NCBI RefSeq assembly: GCF_037975245.1
Contig: NC_092567.1
Coordinates: 15,018,876 to 15,082,875, forward strand
Reading direction: 5' to 3'
DNA: 64,000 bases
Source of the DNA: Apostichopus japonicus
Taxonomy: Eukaryota; Echinodermata; Holothuroidea; Aspidochirotida; Stichopodidae
Position numbers and translations under genes: made by a program. This document shows, piece by piece, positions 34,264 to 46,632 of this stretch (its first letter is position 1; the number at the start of each line of letters is the position of its first letter). The notes below the pieces were generated by a model. The model saw only the letters and a list, made by a program, of their open reading frames with translations, was not told where the DNA came from and did no database searches.

Positions 34264-37200
34264 CTTACATGCTCTGATGGATCGAAACGAGAAGAGAGAA
34301 TTTACAATTTACACCGACATGCTGCAATTCAACCTCATCGCTATGCGGTACTGCCAGTACATCTCATATCGTACAACTGGACGTGATAGGCTAATGTAAA
34401 CCTTCTTTGGTATCAAGACCCTTCACAAAAAACTGTTCAAGAATGTTCCCTTCCCCAACCAATCACAGTTTTGTCCCAGTCATACCTGGATAATACTTTC
34501 AACTAACAACAAGTGGGATATCATGTAGTGTCGGGCCACCGAGAACAAACCTAACAACTGGTAATATTGCATTTCTTGGTCTGCCTTGGAATGTAGCACG
34601 CTTGGCCTTATATTGAATGAATAAACATAACATGCAAATTAAGATATTAACATACGAATAGCGAAAGATCCTTATCGTTGCAAATTATACACTCGACAGC
34701 ATAATATTCAGTTTGTTTATGATAGTTTGCCAATACTCTTTCAGCATAGTGAAGATTTTACTTTGTAATTAAGTACAATCATCTATTATCCAAAATCAAC
34801 TATTACTTACTCTTTAAGTTCAACTTCAGCAATTCGGTTAAGATTATTGATTTTAATGCCTAAAACGAAGCACGAGTTTAAATTATTGATACCATTAGCA
34901 AGAAGAACACCGAAGCCTACTCTATGAAAAAGTCTCCAAAATTAGAAAATTTCATCCATTTCTAACATTTCAAGAGCTCTGCATTTTGAGTTGGGTCAAA
35001 AACCTTTGAATCGTTCTTATCGAGCGACGCAATTCACACATATATCTGTATACCTAAATAGAAAGAAGACCCCTGGAGTAACAGCTATATATATGAAGTT
35101 AGTTCTAATTTCGTTGTTCTGGGTGTGATTTTTTGGGATTAATGTACTGCAGTAGATTACGCATTCATGTAATACCTCTGTTTTAGTGTAATGGTCCAAC
35201 ACGGTCGTACTTTACATTGTGCCAAATTCAACGTATAACTGAAACTTTAAGATTCTCAAAAGGTTCTCAAACAGACAGATAGACCAACTAACACAGCTAT
35301 GTCCAAAGTTTAAAGGTCATCCTATACTTACATGGTCTCAGTGAATAATCGTAACAAAGGATGACATAGTTAGATGATGAAATTTAAAAATAAATCCAAA
35401 CTTTACCTTTGATTCCTTGATTTATCAATTTTAATTGAGAGTCAAGTTTTATCCGCTGTATCGCAATAGATTCTGACTGCTAAACCAATCATCTTATATT
35501 ATTATAATAATATATTATTATAATTATGAAGCACTACAACGAATGTTTTATCCTTCTCAGTATACACTGTATTTGAGCTTCCTTCAAACCAATAATCTTT
35601 GAAAACTTTTCCACTGGTTTTGCTATGTGGTTATATAATTAGTATTGTCATAAATATAAATAGCAAATAAGTACATTGCTACAGTAATGCTAGTTAGATT
35701 GCTATTTATGTACAAACAACATCACAGCAGGCTTTGTTTTTGGTTTATGATACATTCTATTTATAGCAGGGAATAAGTTTTCAAATTTATATTATAGTAT
35801 TCAAATTTAGAATATTATTCAAAATTAACTTGTTTAATAATATTTTTAATAGTTAGTTTAATAATAATAATATAAATTAATTTAAATATAAATATAATAA
35901 TAATAACATTTTTAATAATATTTTAATAATAATTAACATTTTTATGTGTAGCAGTGTTGAAGGCTCTGTATAGTTTTTGTCTCATTATCAAATACTTTAG
36001 TTTTGTATGTGTAGAAAATTTGCTATAAATTTTTGGACTTGTATATATATAGTAACTTGACAAAATTTTGCAAAGCATTTTGTGATGAGATACTGGATAA
36101 ATTATTCCCTGTGAAATACGACAAATATCCTACCAGCTAGCGATTCAAATTTCACAATATTGTCACATCAGTACGTACAGATATGATGAAGTAGACCTAC
36201 TATATTCAACTTGCTATCATGCAGATAATAATAATTTATAAAGTGCTCCAATGTATATACCCATGTATGGGTTACCTTAAGCAAATATTACACTTGCATA
36301 TTGACATGAGTTATTTATATCACATTGGATATTTGCCTGAGACTCTACAAATTATCATTAATACACACAATCCTAACCTCTTAAAGGGGTGATAAAATTG
36401 TGTGTGAGGAGATGGTGAGACCAACGTTAATGTTGATATGTTAGCATATGAGCACTTGACCGATAAGTGATGTTCAACGGAATTGCTTTCCTGGTAATTT
36501 TAATATGGTCACAGAAACACAATTATAGCCTATTTCTTAGCTTGTCATAAGAGGCAACAATATGTTCCACAAGGCTGACAAAGAAGTCTAATAGTTTAAT
36601 CATAGACCAAATTTTAAAATTGTCAATAGACAAAGACAAATTCTACTGAGCTATTTAAGAATATGGAAGTTTTCACATTAACAGGGTACCGTTTCACTGG
36701 CATTCTAGCTCATAAGATTTGGTGTTGGGTTATGAATAAAAAATTATAACACTGTTTATGAATGTTGTAACCTTTGCGCATAGGAATGTTGTGATCTCGA
36801 TTCATGTTCGTACAATCAAACTCATTTTAAGAAGTACAAACATACATGGCAGGTCTTTACATTTAAGAAAATCACTCTGCTCAACTTTTGCAGTAGGCTA
36901 ATATTTTGTTGTTGTTGAAAACATCCTTATCTGGCTAAATCTTCACTGCATAAACTGACAACCCTGATAAATGCTCAATCTATGTAAAACAAGGCCTAGG
37001 CTAATATTCTATACCACAGTAGGAGCATAAATTACAAAGGTATTAATCTTCAGAAAGGCTGGGGATCACTGCAGGCCCTTTTGCTCAAATCTACAAGTAC
37101 TACAAAGCCAAATTGTTGTGCATAACATGTCTGTGACAGCAACATAACTTAGGCCTTAAAATTGTCAATTCACTTGACCAAAGTAAAGCACTAAACTAAC

Positions 37201-37802
37201 CACACTTTATATTATGCAGCAAACCCAACTTCTTGCTTAGAAATATCGCAATACGTGTTTATACCAGACTTACAAGAATATTATTGGCAATAGGCCTAAC
37301 GAGTTTAGGCTTGCAGTATGATTGATGTCTTGTGCACCTGTTCTGCATTAAACAATTTGGCTGCTGTAGACCAAGCCTAAGCCTAGCTGTTGCCTATATG
37401 TAGCGTAGGCCTAGGCCATAGCCTAACGCTTTAGGCCTAGCCACTTACTGTACGTGAGAATTATTGGCTAGCTAGTTCATGGAATATCTCATTTGAACAC
37501 AAACTTAAGGAACGCAAAAAACCTTTCGATCATATATATTTCTTCATTTGAAAGAAACCTTTTAGAAATCTGTAAGAGGCTCCAACCCGCGGATATTGTT
37601 GTAAACTGGTCTATTACTGCAATGTGTAGTGTTACGTGTTCAACTTCCCGGTAGTTTCTTAGTGTTGAATCCTGGTATAAAATCTATGCTATTTCGAATC
37701 CTTGCAAAGCTGATCACAAATGATGCGCTCGTAGTGGGAAGGGCCGTATTTGGGGGGCGTACTTGCTGATCAATCATTTCCGGGCACAATTTCTCGTGCA
37801 TC

Positions 37803-38207
37803 TCAAGTGATGTGAAATAAAAAATGCCACACAGTTCCTTGAGTGATATAAGTGAGATGTGAGGAATGGGGTGGTGGAGCAATCGAACCAATTCCGTGGG
37901 CTAGGGAGTGATATTTAAATGATATGTGACATGCGTTGTTGCTTTGTTTATTTATCAATGCATACTCTTTGTTTTCCTCATCATAATCGATACAACTTAG
38001 ATGCAATTGACCCGAGAGTTCCAGCGAAGTTTTCCAATGTTCCCCTGACGGTTGAAGGCCATAAAGGGTAATAGTGGGTAAGAAGGACTTATCCCTCACC
38101 CTTTCTAATCGTGTCCCCAAGCCCACCCTCACCGCCAAATACAGATCGTAAGCAAAAATAGTAGCACAGGTTCTTGAAATATGGAGACCAACAATTTTGA
38201 ATGCCAC
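37803..38207 (-). other. unrecognised 134-residue open frame
   Basis: The frame begins MAFKIVGLHISRTCATIFAY and contains LYGLQPSGEHWKTSLELSGQ and CIDYDEENKEYALINKQ. Its composition looks more protein-like than most chance frames here and it is not simple repeat. I do not recognise a family. It could be a chance frame, a pseudogene piece or a lineage-specific gene. Confidence 0.2.
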
Positions 38208-39024
38208 CGTGTTTCTTTATTGACAGGTAGTCTAAGTGTAGGGTTTCAGAAGTTAAGGGATTTATTTTCATGGTGGTACTCGTGTCGTGTAATAAAAGTG
38301 ACTTGATAACGTCACTTGCGCGATACGCACACGCGCATTAATAATGGAATAATGAAAGTGCTTACTCACATTCCTCAAAAAGTCAGTTGTGTATATCTAC
38401 TGACAGTCAGTAGTAACCAGTTAGTAATCAATTGTGTCGAATTATGTGGTCAAGTGCAAATTTAATAAAAATAATTAATATTTTTGTAAATTGGTTTGAC
38501 TCAATTAGAATGCATAAGACATGTGATGCGAGTAAATTTTATCATAGCGATTTAATTGCATGTGAAATTTGTGTTATAATGATATATTAAAAATAGTGTT
38601 ATGTTTTTCAATAATGAAAACGCCTAGTATATTATTTTAGTGAATGCGGTAGGCCACATAGCCTGCTTGTACATATGCTATACCTAGCCTATATGCCTAG
38701 TGGCCACTAACCGCTAATTAGCAGTCAATGCACTTTCGCTAGTGTGGCTGATTGGGGTGGGCCTGTATTTACAAGGCTATGTATTTGCTTTTATTCACAC
38801 CATCTTAATTAACGTTATAATAATAAAATTATAATAACACATGATTGTTTTCATAAGAAATTTGGATGTTCCTGCTATGATAACGGTTTTTGGAGGTGAG
38901 AATCCTATATCAATATGGGTACCTTTAAGACAATTTTTTTGTAAACTAAATTAAATAATATAATATACGATATAGTCATACTTTCCTTGAGTTTTAAGTA
39001 CATACACAGACACATACAAACCGA

Positions 39025-39032
39025 TATCTATA

Positions 39033-39071
<39 letters not shown>

Positions 39072-39098
39072 ATCTATATATATATATATATATATATA

Positions 39099-39150
<52 letters not shown>
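39025..39150. repeat. (AT)n microsatellite with TC interruptions
   Basis: About 125 bp of TA repeats broken by TATC units. Confidence 0.95.
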
Positions 39151-39157
<7 letters not shown>

Positions 39158-40816
39158 TTATTATTCAAGTCCCACAAAAGCATGTTATATCAGTTTGATT
39201 GGGGTTCATGAACACCGTAGAAAGGAGGATAAGTTAAAACATTTAGGGGTAATGGTGGGGATATACTGATGGGTATATAATTATAATTTTGGCAGGGAAG
39301 TGAGAATGGATTTCTAACCTCCTATGAAATAACAGTTATATATTATATCGGCATGAATTGTAAGTTCTGTTGTAATAAACAACACTGATGTATATTTGTT
39401 TTTCAGAGGACATTGCTTTTCAGTGGACATTATTTTTCAGAGGACATTTCGGTGAGGAGAGAAAATTAGGAAATGCATAAATCTTTTTTGAAATTTTAAA
39501 CGACCAAAGATAATTAAAAAATATAGAACTTTCCTAAGAGTTTTACTACATTTTTTATTTCTATTTTTGTTGTTGACATTATTATATTTCTATTTAAAAA
39601 AAATCTACTTCTACAAATTCCTACAGAGTATACGTACCTGGTGAATACTGTTATGATTTTTATGCCTTTGAGTGTATTTATTTCTTAATATGAACCAATC
39701 TCCGAAAGTTAGACATCTAGTATGTTGTACTCGTTACGTGACAGAACTGTACCTATTAAAAGAGTTGCGATATTCTGAAGTACCAATAGAATAAATAGAG
39801 GAAGGGGGCAGGGGAGGGGTTATGGGGGTGGCTATCTATCAGAGCTGAGAGGTACAAAGGCAATTAAAAGGATCATTTGTTTCTCTATATATATGATATT
39901 TCCTCTGCTTGATTATATTAAATTATTTAAATAAAATCATTAAAATAAAAGGATTGATGAATACGTTACTGAACAGAACGGATTCGGCTAATTTTACAAA
40001 AGTTAGAACAAAGTATCAAAAGGAGAATAAAAATAAATGCTCTTTGTTAAGTTTCAATAATCGCTGTATTGTTTGTATTACACATTTCTAACAAAGAGAG
40101 AAATGTGACGTAAACATAAATGAATATTCATTATGTATATACAATATAACATAATCCTCTTACTATTTACACACACACACATACACATACAAGAACAAAA
40201 GGACATTTCTTAAAGACTAGTCATGAGACAATTAACATATTAATTACACATTAATACTAACGAAATATATTCATCCAAAATATAATAATGTGCCATATAT
40301 ATTTTACCAATATATACATATATATTAACTCAACGTAACTAAAGTATTTCACTTTACCCAACCCCCCCCCCCCTTCTCCTAGTATGTAATAAATAATACA
40401 TGACTTAAAAGCACAAGGCACACTTTCTGTGCAACTGAAACATAATTCTCGACATAAACAGAAACATAATCAGAAATTGATTTCACTAAACTTCACAAAG
40501 TAACCAACAATATATGAATGAACCCCTAAAGACATTAAATAGAAGCGAAATCAGACCCTTACTAATAAATAGATACTATTATTTATCATCACCCCTCTCC
40601 TTAAAAAGTAATAACAATACAAAATACATAAACAACATGCAACGAGAAATTTCAAGTTGAAAAAAAACCCAGAAAGTTAAATGATCATGATGGTTTCACT
40701 GATATTATAAATATATGTACTAAATATGAAACAGAAATGGAATTAGAAATATACGTAGTACTGAAGGAGTGTCAATCAACGTTGCAATACACATATGTTA
40801 AATAATTCATTTAATT

Positions 40817-40822
40817 TTTATT
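40817..40822 (-). terminator. poly(A) signal for FoxQ2
   Basis: AATAAA on the minus strand (TTTATT on plus) lies about 110 bases past the FoxQ2 stop codon, a normal 3' UTR distance. Confidence 0.5.
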
Positions 40823-40930
40823 TTGCCTATACTTCAAGGGAAAAACAGCATAAGCCTACATTTCAGTTTTTGTCTTTTTAAATGTCACTTTTCAGATGTA
40901 AAAAAAAAATATATATATAAAGCATTTTAC

Positions 40931-42040
40931 CTAATAAGGTTTATGAAACTGGGTGTATGGGTGATATGTCCTCGAAATCGCGGTCCAAGGCTCGCTGGCA
41001 TATGGAGCAAAAATAGTACTTGGTCGTTGTGTGATGGCAGAGGTGGAATACGGTATTCGGTGTACCGGTGATGAAGTTATCGATGAGGTACACGCAGGTG
41101 GACTGAAACGATTAACCGGAGGCGGAGAACCGACTGACGAGACTGGCGATGTCGATAAACACGGTAACGGTGACGACGATAAACTCGGGACGGTGTTGGT
41201 CACTGCAGCCGCATGAGAGATGTACGCAGAAGACAGGGTGGCAGGATGTGGCGGTAACCGCGGTGTCATATACGGTGTGATTCCAGATGGGAACATAGAT
41301 GAAACAGACGAATATGTCATTGGCACATACCCAAATTGTCCTGGTAAATGTGGCGTCGGGTAGTACGGATAACCGATGAAATCATAGTCCGTGATTGCAC
41401 GCACCCTTCGTCTAGCTCGACGACGGCGAAAGTCTCCCTTGGCAAAATCGTCCATGTTAGCAGGATGAATGGCCCAGAAATGGCCACGTCCATCGTCGCT
41501 CCTACCGGCTTTGATGAAACATTCGTTTAACGATAGATTATGTCTGATACTATTCCTCCAACTGCGTTCATTATTGCGAAAATATGGGAAATTCTCCATA
41601 ATGTACTCGTAGATATCACAAAGTAAAAGTCTTTTGGCCGAAGAGTTGAGAATCGCCATAGCAATTAAGGCGATGTAAGAATGAGGCGGTTTTTGGCGGT
41701 TTGTAGACGAGTTCCCCGATTTATTGCCGGTTGGTGACGATGTCGTCGACGAAGCTGGAGATAACGAAGATGATGAATCGTCTGAGATCGGTAGAGTCTC
41801 GGTAGATCCACGGAATGAGGAGTCTCGGTTCTTACCGCTTTCGGAACTGTTCGGTTCTCTAGCTCGGGCATCGGAGGTAACTTCGTCTTCATCCCAAGAT
41901 AGCGGTTGGCCTGACGATAATAAAGTCATGGCGTCGATGAAAGTTTTCCTTTGGCTCGATGAAGGAGGAGGAGGCGAATCCGCAGTTTTCTCGTAGGTAT
42001 TATCCTTTCTAGTCAAGCTCTCGATGGTAAACTGTGTCAT
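40931..42040 (-). CDS. FoxQ2: FoxQ2-type forkhead transcription factor, single exon
   Basis: The minus-strand frame gives 369 residues from ATG 42040-42038 to TAG 40933-40931. Residues 4-10 (FTIESLT) form an eh1-like, Groucho-binding motif, as known at the N-terminus of FoxQ2 proteins. A Ser-rich linker leads to the forkhead domain at about 117-214: KPPHSYIALIAMAIL, then FRNNERSWRNSIRHNLSLNE with the DNA-recognition helix, then GHFWAIHPANMDDFAKGDF and the basic RRRRARRRVR wing. The HPAN...F-x-x-GD-x-x-RRRARR ending is typical of FoxQ2. The C-terminal part is Pro/Ser/Tyr-rich. A longer open frame upstream starts at 42211, but it spans the TATA box and lacks conservation, so I start at MTQFTIES. 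FoxQ2 is a nuclear regulator, classically of anterior/apical development. Confidence 0.93.
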   Translation of the reverse strand: MTQFTIESLTRKDNTYEKTADSPPPPSSSQRKTFIDAMTLLSSGQPLSWDEDEVTSDARAREPNSSESGKNRDSSFRGSTETLPISDDSSSSLSPASSTTSSPTGNKSGNSSTNRQKPPHSYIALIAMAILNSSAKRLLLCDIYEYIMENFPYFRNNERSWRNSIRHNLSLNECFIKAGRSDDGRGHFWAIHPANMDDFAKGDFRRRRARRRVRAITDYDFIGYPYYPTPHLPGQFGYVPMTYSSVSSMFPSGITPYMTPRLPPHPATLSSAYISHAAAVTNTVPSLSSSPLPCLSTSPVSSVGSPPPVNRFSPPACTSSITSSPVHRIPYSTSAITQRPSTIFAPYASEPWTAISRTYHPYTQFHKPY

Positions 42041-42167
42041 CTTGGTTAGACGTCTTACGTACAGTAATTTGGAATATAAATGAATTAAAAGTTGAGACTT
42101 CGTAAATGTCGAATAGCTAGTGAAATGCCAGATGGAAAATGTGAAGCAGAAGTTGGTGGTCTTCGCC

Positions 42168-42173
42168 TTTATA
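42168..42173 (-). promoter_or_regulatory. TATA box of FoxQ2
   Basis: TATAAAGGC on the minus strand is about 130 bases upstream of the FoxQ2 ATG. Transcription would start near 42140 and leave a roughly 100-base 5' UTR. This is inferred from motif and position. Confidence 0.45.
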
Positions 42174-44984
42174 CAAGTTTGCAAACTTCCTGACAAAAAT
42201 CTCAAAAGCAATTTTCAGTCATTCGATTTCACAAGAAAAGAAACGTTTGTAACAACAATAGGGTTGATTCACACTTCCATGGTCAGTGACTCGAAAAGCT
42301 ATGTAAGTCTTTCCCTAAGCTTTTTATTGCGCGCAATTAATTCGGCTTAAATAGGTTATAGTTAATAATAACGTGTTCAAACACAATTGTCAGATAAGGC
42401 TGTCACGTGAATTGATTGACGTGTCAAAACTTCTTAGTTTCTAAAAACCTCTAACCCAGACTTGTGGCGATCACTGGATAGCTGGAAAGGGACTTGGAAA
42501 CATGGTGGGAGGGATTACAGCCATTAGACACAATAGGGAAGGGCGGAGATTTTCAAAACAGACATTCGAGTCACTATTGTTGCGCTACTGTCAATCAAAA
42601 GTTCAATTAATGAGCAGTGCAGGAAGGATTTGAGGGGCTAGAAGAAAAAGAGGGAAAAGAAATGGTCATTCAGATTATTTAGAAAAAGAATAATAACAAT
42701 AATAAGAAGAAGCAAAAAACAAGAAAACATCCTGTGAATTAGAGTGACATTTTACCTTGAAACCAGCGGGTTAAAGTAACCCAGGTTTAATACGGGACCC
42801 AACAGACAATAGCTCAAGAGACTTGGTTTCCACAAATTTGTGCCAATCAGAGCTGTAAGCGAGTGTACTTCAATCAATATAACAAAGGCCTAGCTATCCG
42901 GGGTTTTTTTTATACTTTAAATGATCAATTTATATCCATGAAAGAGATGCAACAGATTTTGCCAGAAAAAAAGCACAAAAAAAAGAGAGTAAAAAGAGAA
43001 GAAACAACTTGAAGATATATAGTATTTTAATGATGAATTTCAGCAGTTAATTCTCATTCGAATTTGAAAGAAGAAAAAAAAAAGAGTCCTTGTGTGCCGA
43101 TTATCAGATCAAGGGATATATTTTGTATTGTATTGGGGTAAATATTTACAATAAATAAAGAAAATCTACTTACACGAAACAAGTCAAAATACCACTCATT
43201 ATACACTCCATTAATTTCTTCCATACTGCGCTCAAATCTACGATTATCATTTGACTTCTTTTTTAAAGAAATCGAAAGCTTTGTTCCTAAAACTTTTTAC
43301 CAAATTCAGTGACGAACTTGTTTTTGAGGTTTTAAAGGCTTATCATTTTCTATAAATTTGTTTAAATCCTTATTTTATTGTATTGATGATAATATCATTA
43401 CCTTTTTGACCTTATGGTATTAACACTAATTTGTCAAAAAGATTTAAGCATTTGTTTCTTGTGGTAAGTAAATTTAACGCTTGGCTTAATTTGTCGCTAA
43501 TTGTCATATTTTGAAAGAAAACATTAAAAATTGAGTAAATAATTGCAAAACAGGACACAAACAACTTTTTTTTTCAAACTTTGTTTCGTGTCGGTTTTAT
43601 TGTTTGGGATATTCAGTTGACCTTGTTTAAGAGACACTTTGTAAATGATAACGTAAATACTATTAAAAAAAAAACTGGTACGAAATTTTTGTGTACTTGA
43701 TTAGAAAATAGTTTTATTGACTCAAAATATCGATCGAAAAGAATAGGAATAATTCAGTCTTGTGAGTAAGTCTCTTTCCCGGCATTCTTCTGATTTTTGA
43801 AAATAATTTATATGCTACAACTTAAAATATCCAAAAAGGCCAAATATTAAAGCGGTCAAAAACGGTAATATATAGATCAACTTTAATCAAAATACTTGAA
43901 TTAAATCCTATAGTACATATCACAATACTGGTGGTTAACACCTCCCCCGCCCCTAGACTCGCACACACCCTACTCCCGTTACGGAAACAGAGTAACGGTA
44001 CTATGAAAGATTGGTTTTAATTTTTTAGTTTACAACCCTAAATCCATGCCTGATCATGACGTCATGGTTAAATTAATTACACTACATTAATCATACGCAA
44101 ATTTTAGTTGTAACCTGTATCTGTGGTTGTAACATTTTGGTACAAGTTGGACAGTATTTGACACTGAAATCAGATATAAAGAACGCAATAATTCATTCCT
44201 TAGAGCTGATTTCAAGATATATATTTGTTGGCGAGAGAGAGACATGGGTGGGGGGGGGGGGGTGTGTGGAAGGGATTAAGAGAGAGACAGGGTGGGGGCA
44301 GGGAGATAGAGAGCATTTGAAAATTGTCATTATATGGACCAGTGTACATCAATTTCATTTATTTCAATGATCATGGGTTTTTATCTCCGACCGTAAAACC
44401 ATGAACAATTGTGTGTCAATTTCTTACTTTAGAATCAATCCCAGTACGTCTGTAAGATTGAAGGGAAAAAAAACAACTTTTAGTCAATGTTTCAGGAGTT
44501 AAGGGGCACCGCATGACTTCTTTCTTTTATGAAATGACATTATCTACAATCTTTTAGTTCTTAACATTCACCGGCCTTTCTGTATCATTTGACAATTTGC
44601 TTTCATTCATTTGACATATATAATATTTTCATTTCTTCTATTTTTTCCTTCCTTTTTTTACATCCCATTTCTTATGATTGTTTTCTTTTTCATCTATTGT
44701 GGTTTTCTGTTCTTCGGTTTGTCGTTTCCTGTTCTTTCTTCGTTTTTTTTATGACGTCATTTCCTGTTATTGATTTCTGTTCTTTCTTCACTTTTCTATG
44801 CATGTGACCCTTATAGTTTGATCACTAACTTACAGACTGACCATTTCAGACTATAAAAGTAATATATATTTCCATTAAGGCTTTTTTTCTTTCACAATAG
44901 TGGTGTCAGAAGGTGTGTAAGTAAGAAAGGAATATTGTAACAATTGAGAAACGAAGTCCTCTTAATTCCTTTCTTGCCTTACAC

Positions 44985-45252
<268 letters not shown>

Positions 45253-46439
45253 TTTTCGGAAATCTAGTATACGGGTAACACAGTTGAAGATTAAATACCA
45301 AATTTGGACATGCGCGTTGCTCAAAAGTTTCCAAAACTAATATCTTTTAGAGGTTGATAAAGCATATCAAATTATTCCCAGACATTTTACAGGGTGACTA
45401 TATTCTTTAGAATAAGTGAGAAAATATTGAAAACTTCAAGCAAAGTCTGACTAAAATCTCGCTTATTTTAACCTTCGTTGGTTAACTTATAGAAGCCTGT
45501 TGCCTTGGTCTGAACAATTGTAATCGAATCGAATCAGTGCTCGACAGGTTTGGTATAAACATATATTTGGTCAAACACACACAAGAAAAAGTACTAGCAT
45601 AGATCCAAATCTTTGTTTAGCTTCACTCCATTGTCTGCTATGTGGTTTAGGTGCACCTTCAGCCTTATCTAAAGTGGTGTACAGTCTACAAGACAAATAT
45701 TTGATCTCAAATGGTATAACATTTACAACATAATTAAACCAATAATTGTGGTGTTCATATATTTGTATTATATTCAACACTAAAGGGTATAGTACTCGGG
45801 TGGAGTAAAGCCAATCCCCCCGAGGCCTTGAAATATAAAAATGTAGAAAAAAATAATGTTCACGTAATAAAATAATGTAGAATAATTCCAATAGGCGTAA
45901 GGTTAAATAAATGAAAGAAATAGTTAAACCACCTTTACCAATGTGATTCTATCACACCTCTCATGCTTGTCGTTTTTGCTTTAGGTCAACGGTACCTAAT
46001 ATGAAGTATTCGGCTATCAATAATTCGAAATCGACAAGCAGAAAATAAATGTTTCGGTTTTCCGACCGATAAAAAGATTAAAAAATGCGTAGCATTTTTA
46101 TTTTTGGGTAGGGGTGGGGGTAGGGGGGTGGGAATGTGATATTTTCTTTACTAAAATCCCCCTATACAGCACAGTCTATATCATATGCTTAGTATTATAA
46201 ATGTTGGATTCTCCAAGACTCGGTGATGTGCCCAATTTGCCAGTATATTAGATTGCTAATATATGATGGAAACGGTGAATGCCTCTGCTAGAGTTGAGTT
46301 TATAAGAATGGCCACAACGATTTATGACGATCAGAGTCACCTTTTGCATGCATGCCTCCCTAAAGAGTCTTAACTTGCAATCAAACAGAAAGCTAAAAAA
46401 TCCTAATATTTTGCCAAAGTACAGAATACAGATTGTTCA

Positions 46440-46632
46440 AGAATTCCTTTATTTATAGAGCTGCCATTTTTATTCAATCAAAAAACTGAAATGAATTGCT
46501 ATAGTTTTTATTATATTTTGTATAAACTGAAATTTTTGAATATTGCTTTAATATTGTATTTTATTACTCCTTTTTTTTTATAAACATTGTTATATTTATA
46601 CTGGAATAAATAGATTGAAATTGAAATCAATG
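46440..46632 (+). mobile_element. candidate LINE 3' tail
   Basis: An AT-rich stretch ends GGAATAAATAGATTGAAATT GAAATC, a short ATTGAAATTGAAAT repeat like those ending L2/CR1-type LINEs. No reverse transcriptase frame is attached. Confidence 0.3.

Larger units (their letters stand above)
34264..40816. other. spacer between FGFR1OP2-like 5' end and FoxQ2 3' end
   Basis: No exon is recognised with confidence. It contains AT-rich tracts (35490-35960), a cluster of AGGCCTA motifs (37320-37450), an unrecognised 134-residue frame (37803-38207, -) and an (AT)n run (39025-39150). The FGFR1OP2-like promoter is presumably in the first few kilobases. Confidence 0.5.

Noticed and set aside
42041-42211. 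Longer N-terminus for FoxQ2 starting at 42211
   Set aside because: It would translate across the TATA box, and the eh1-like motif right after the Met at 42040 fits the usual FoxQ2 start.
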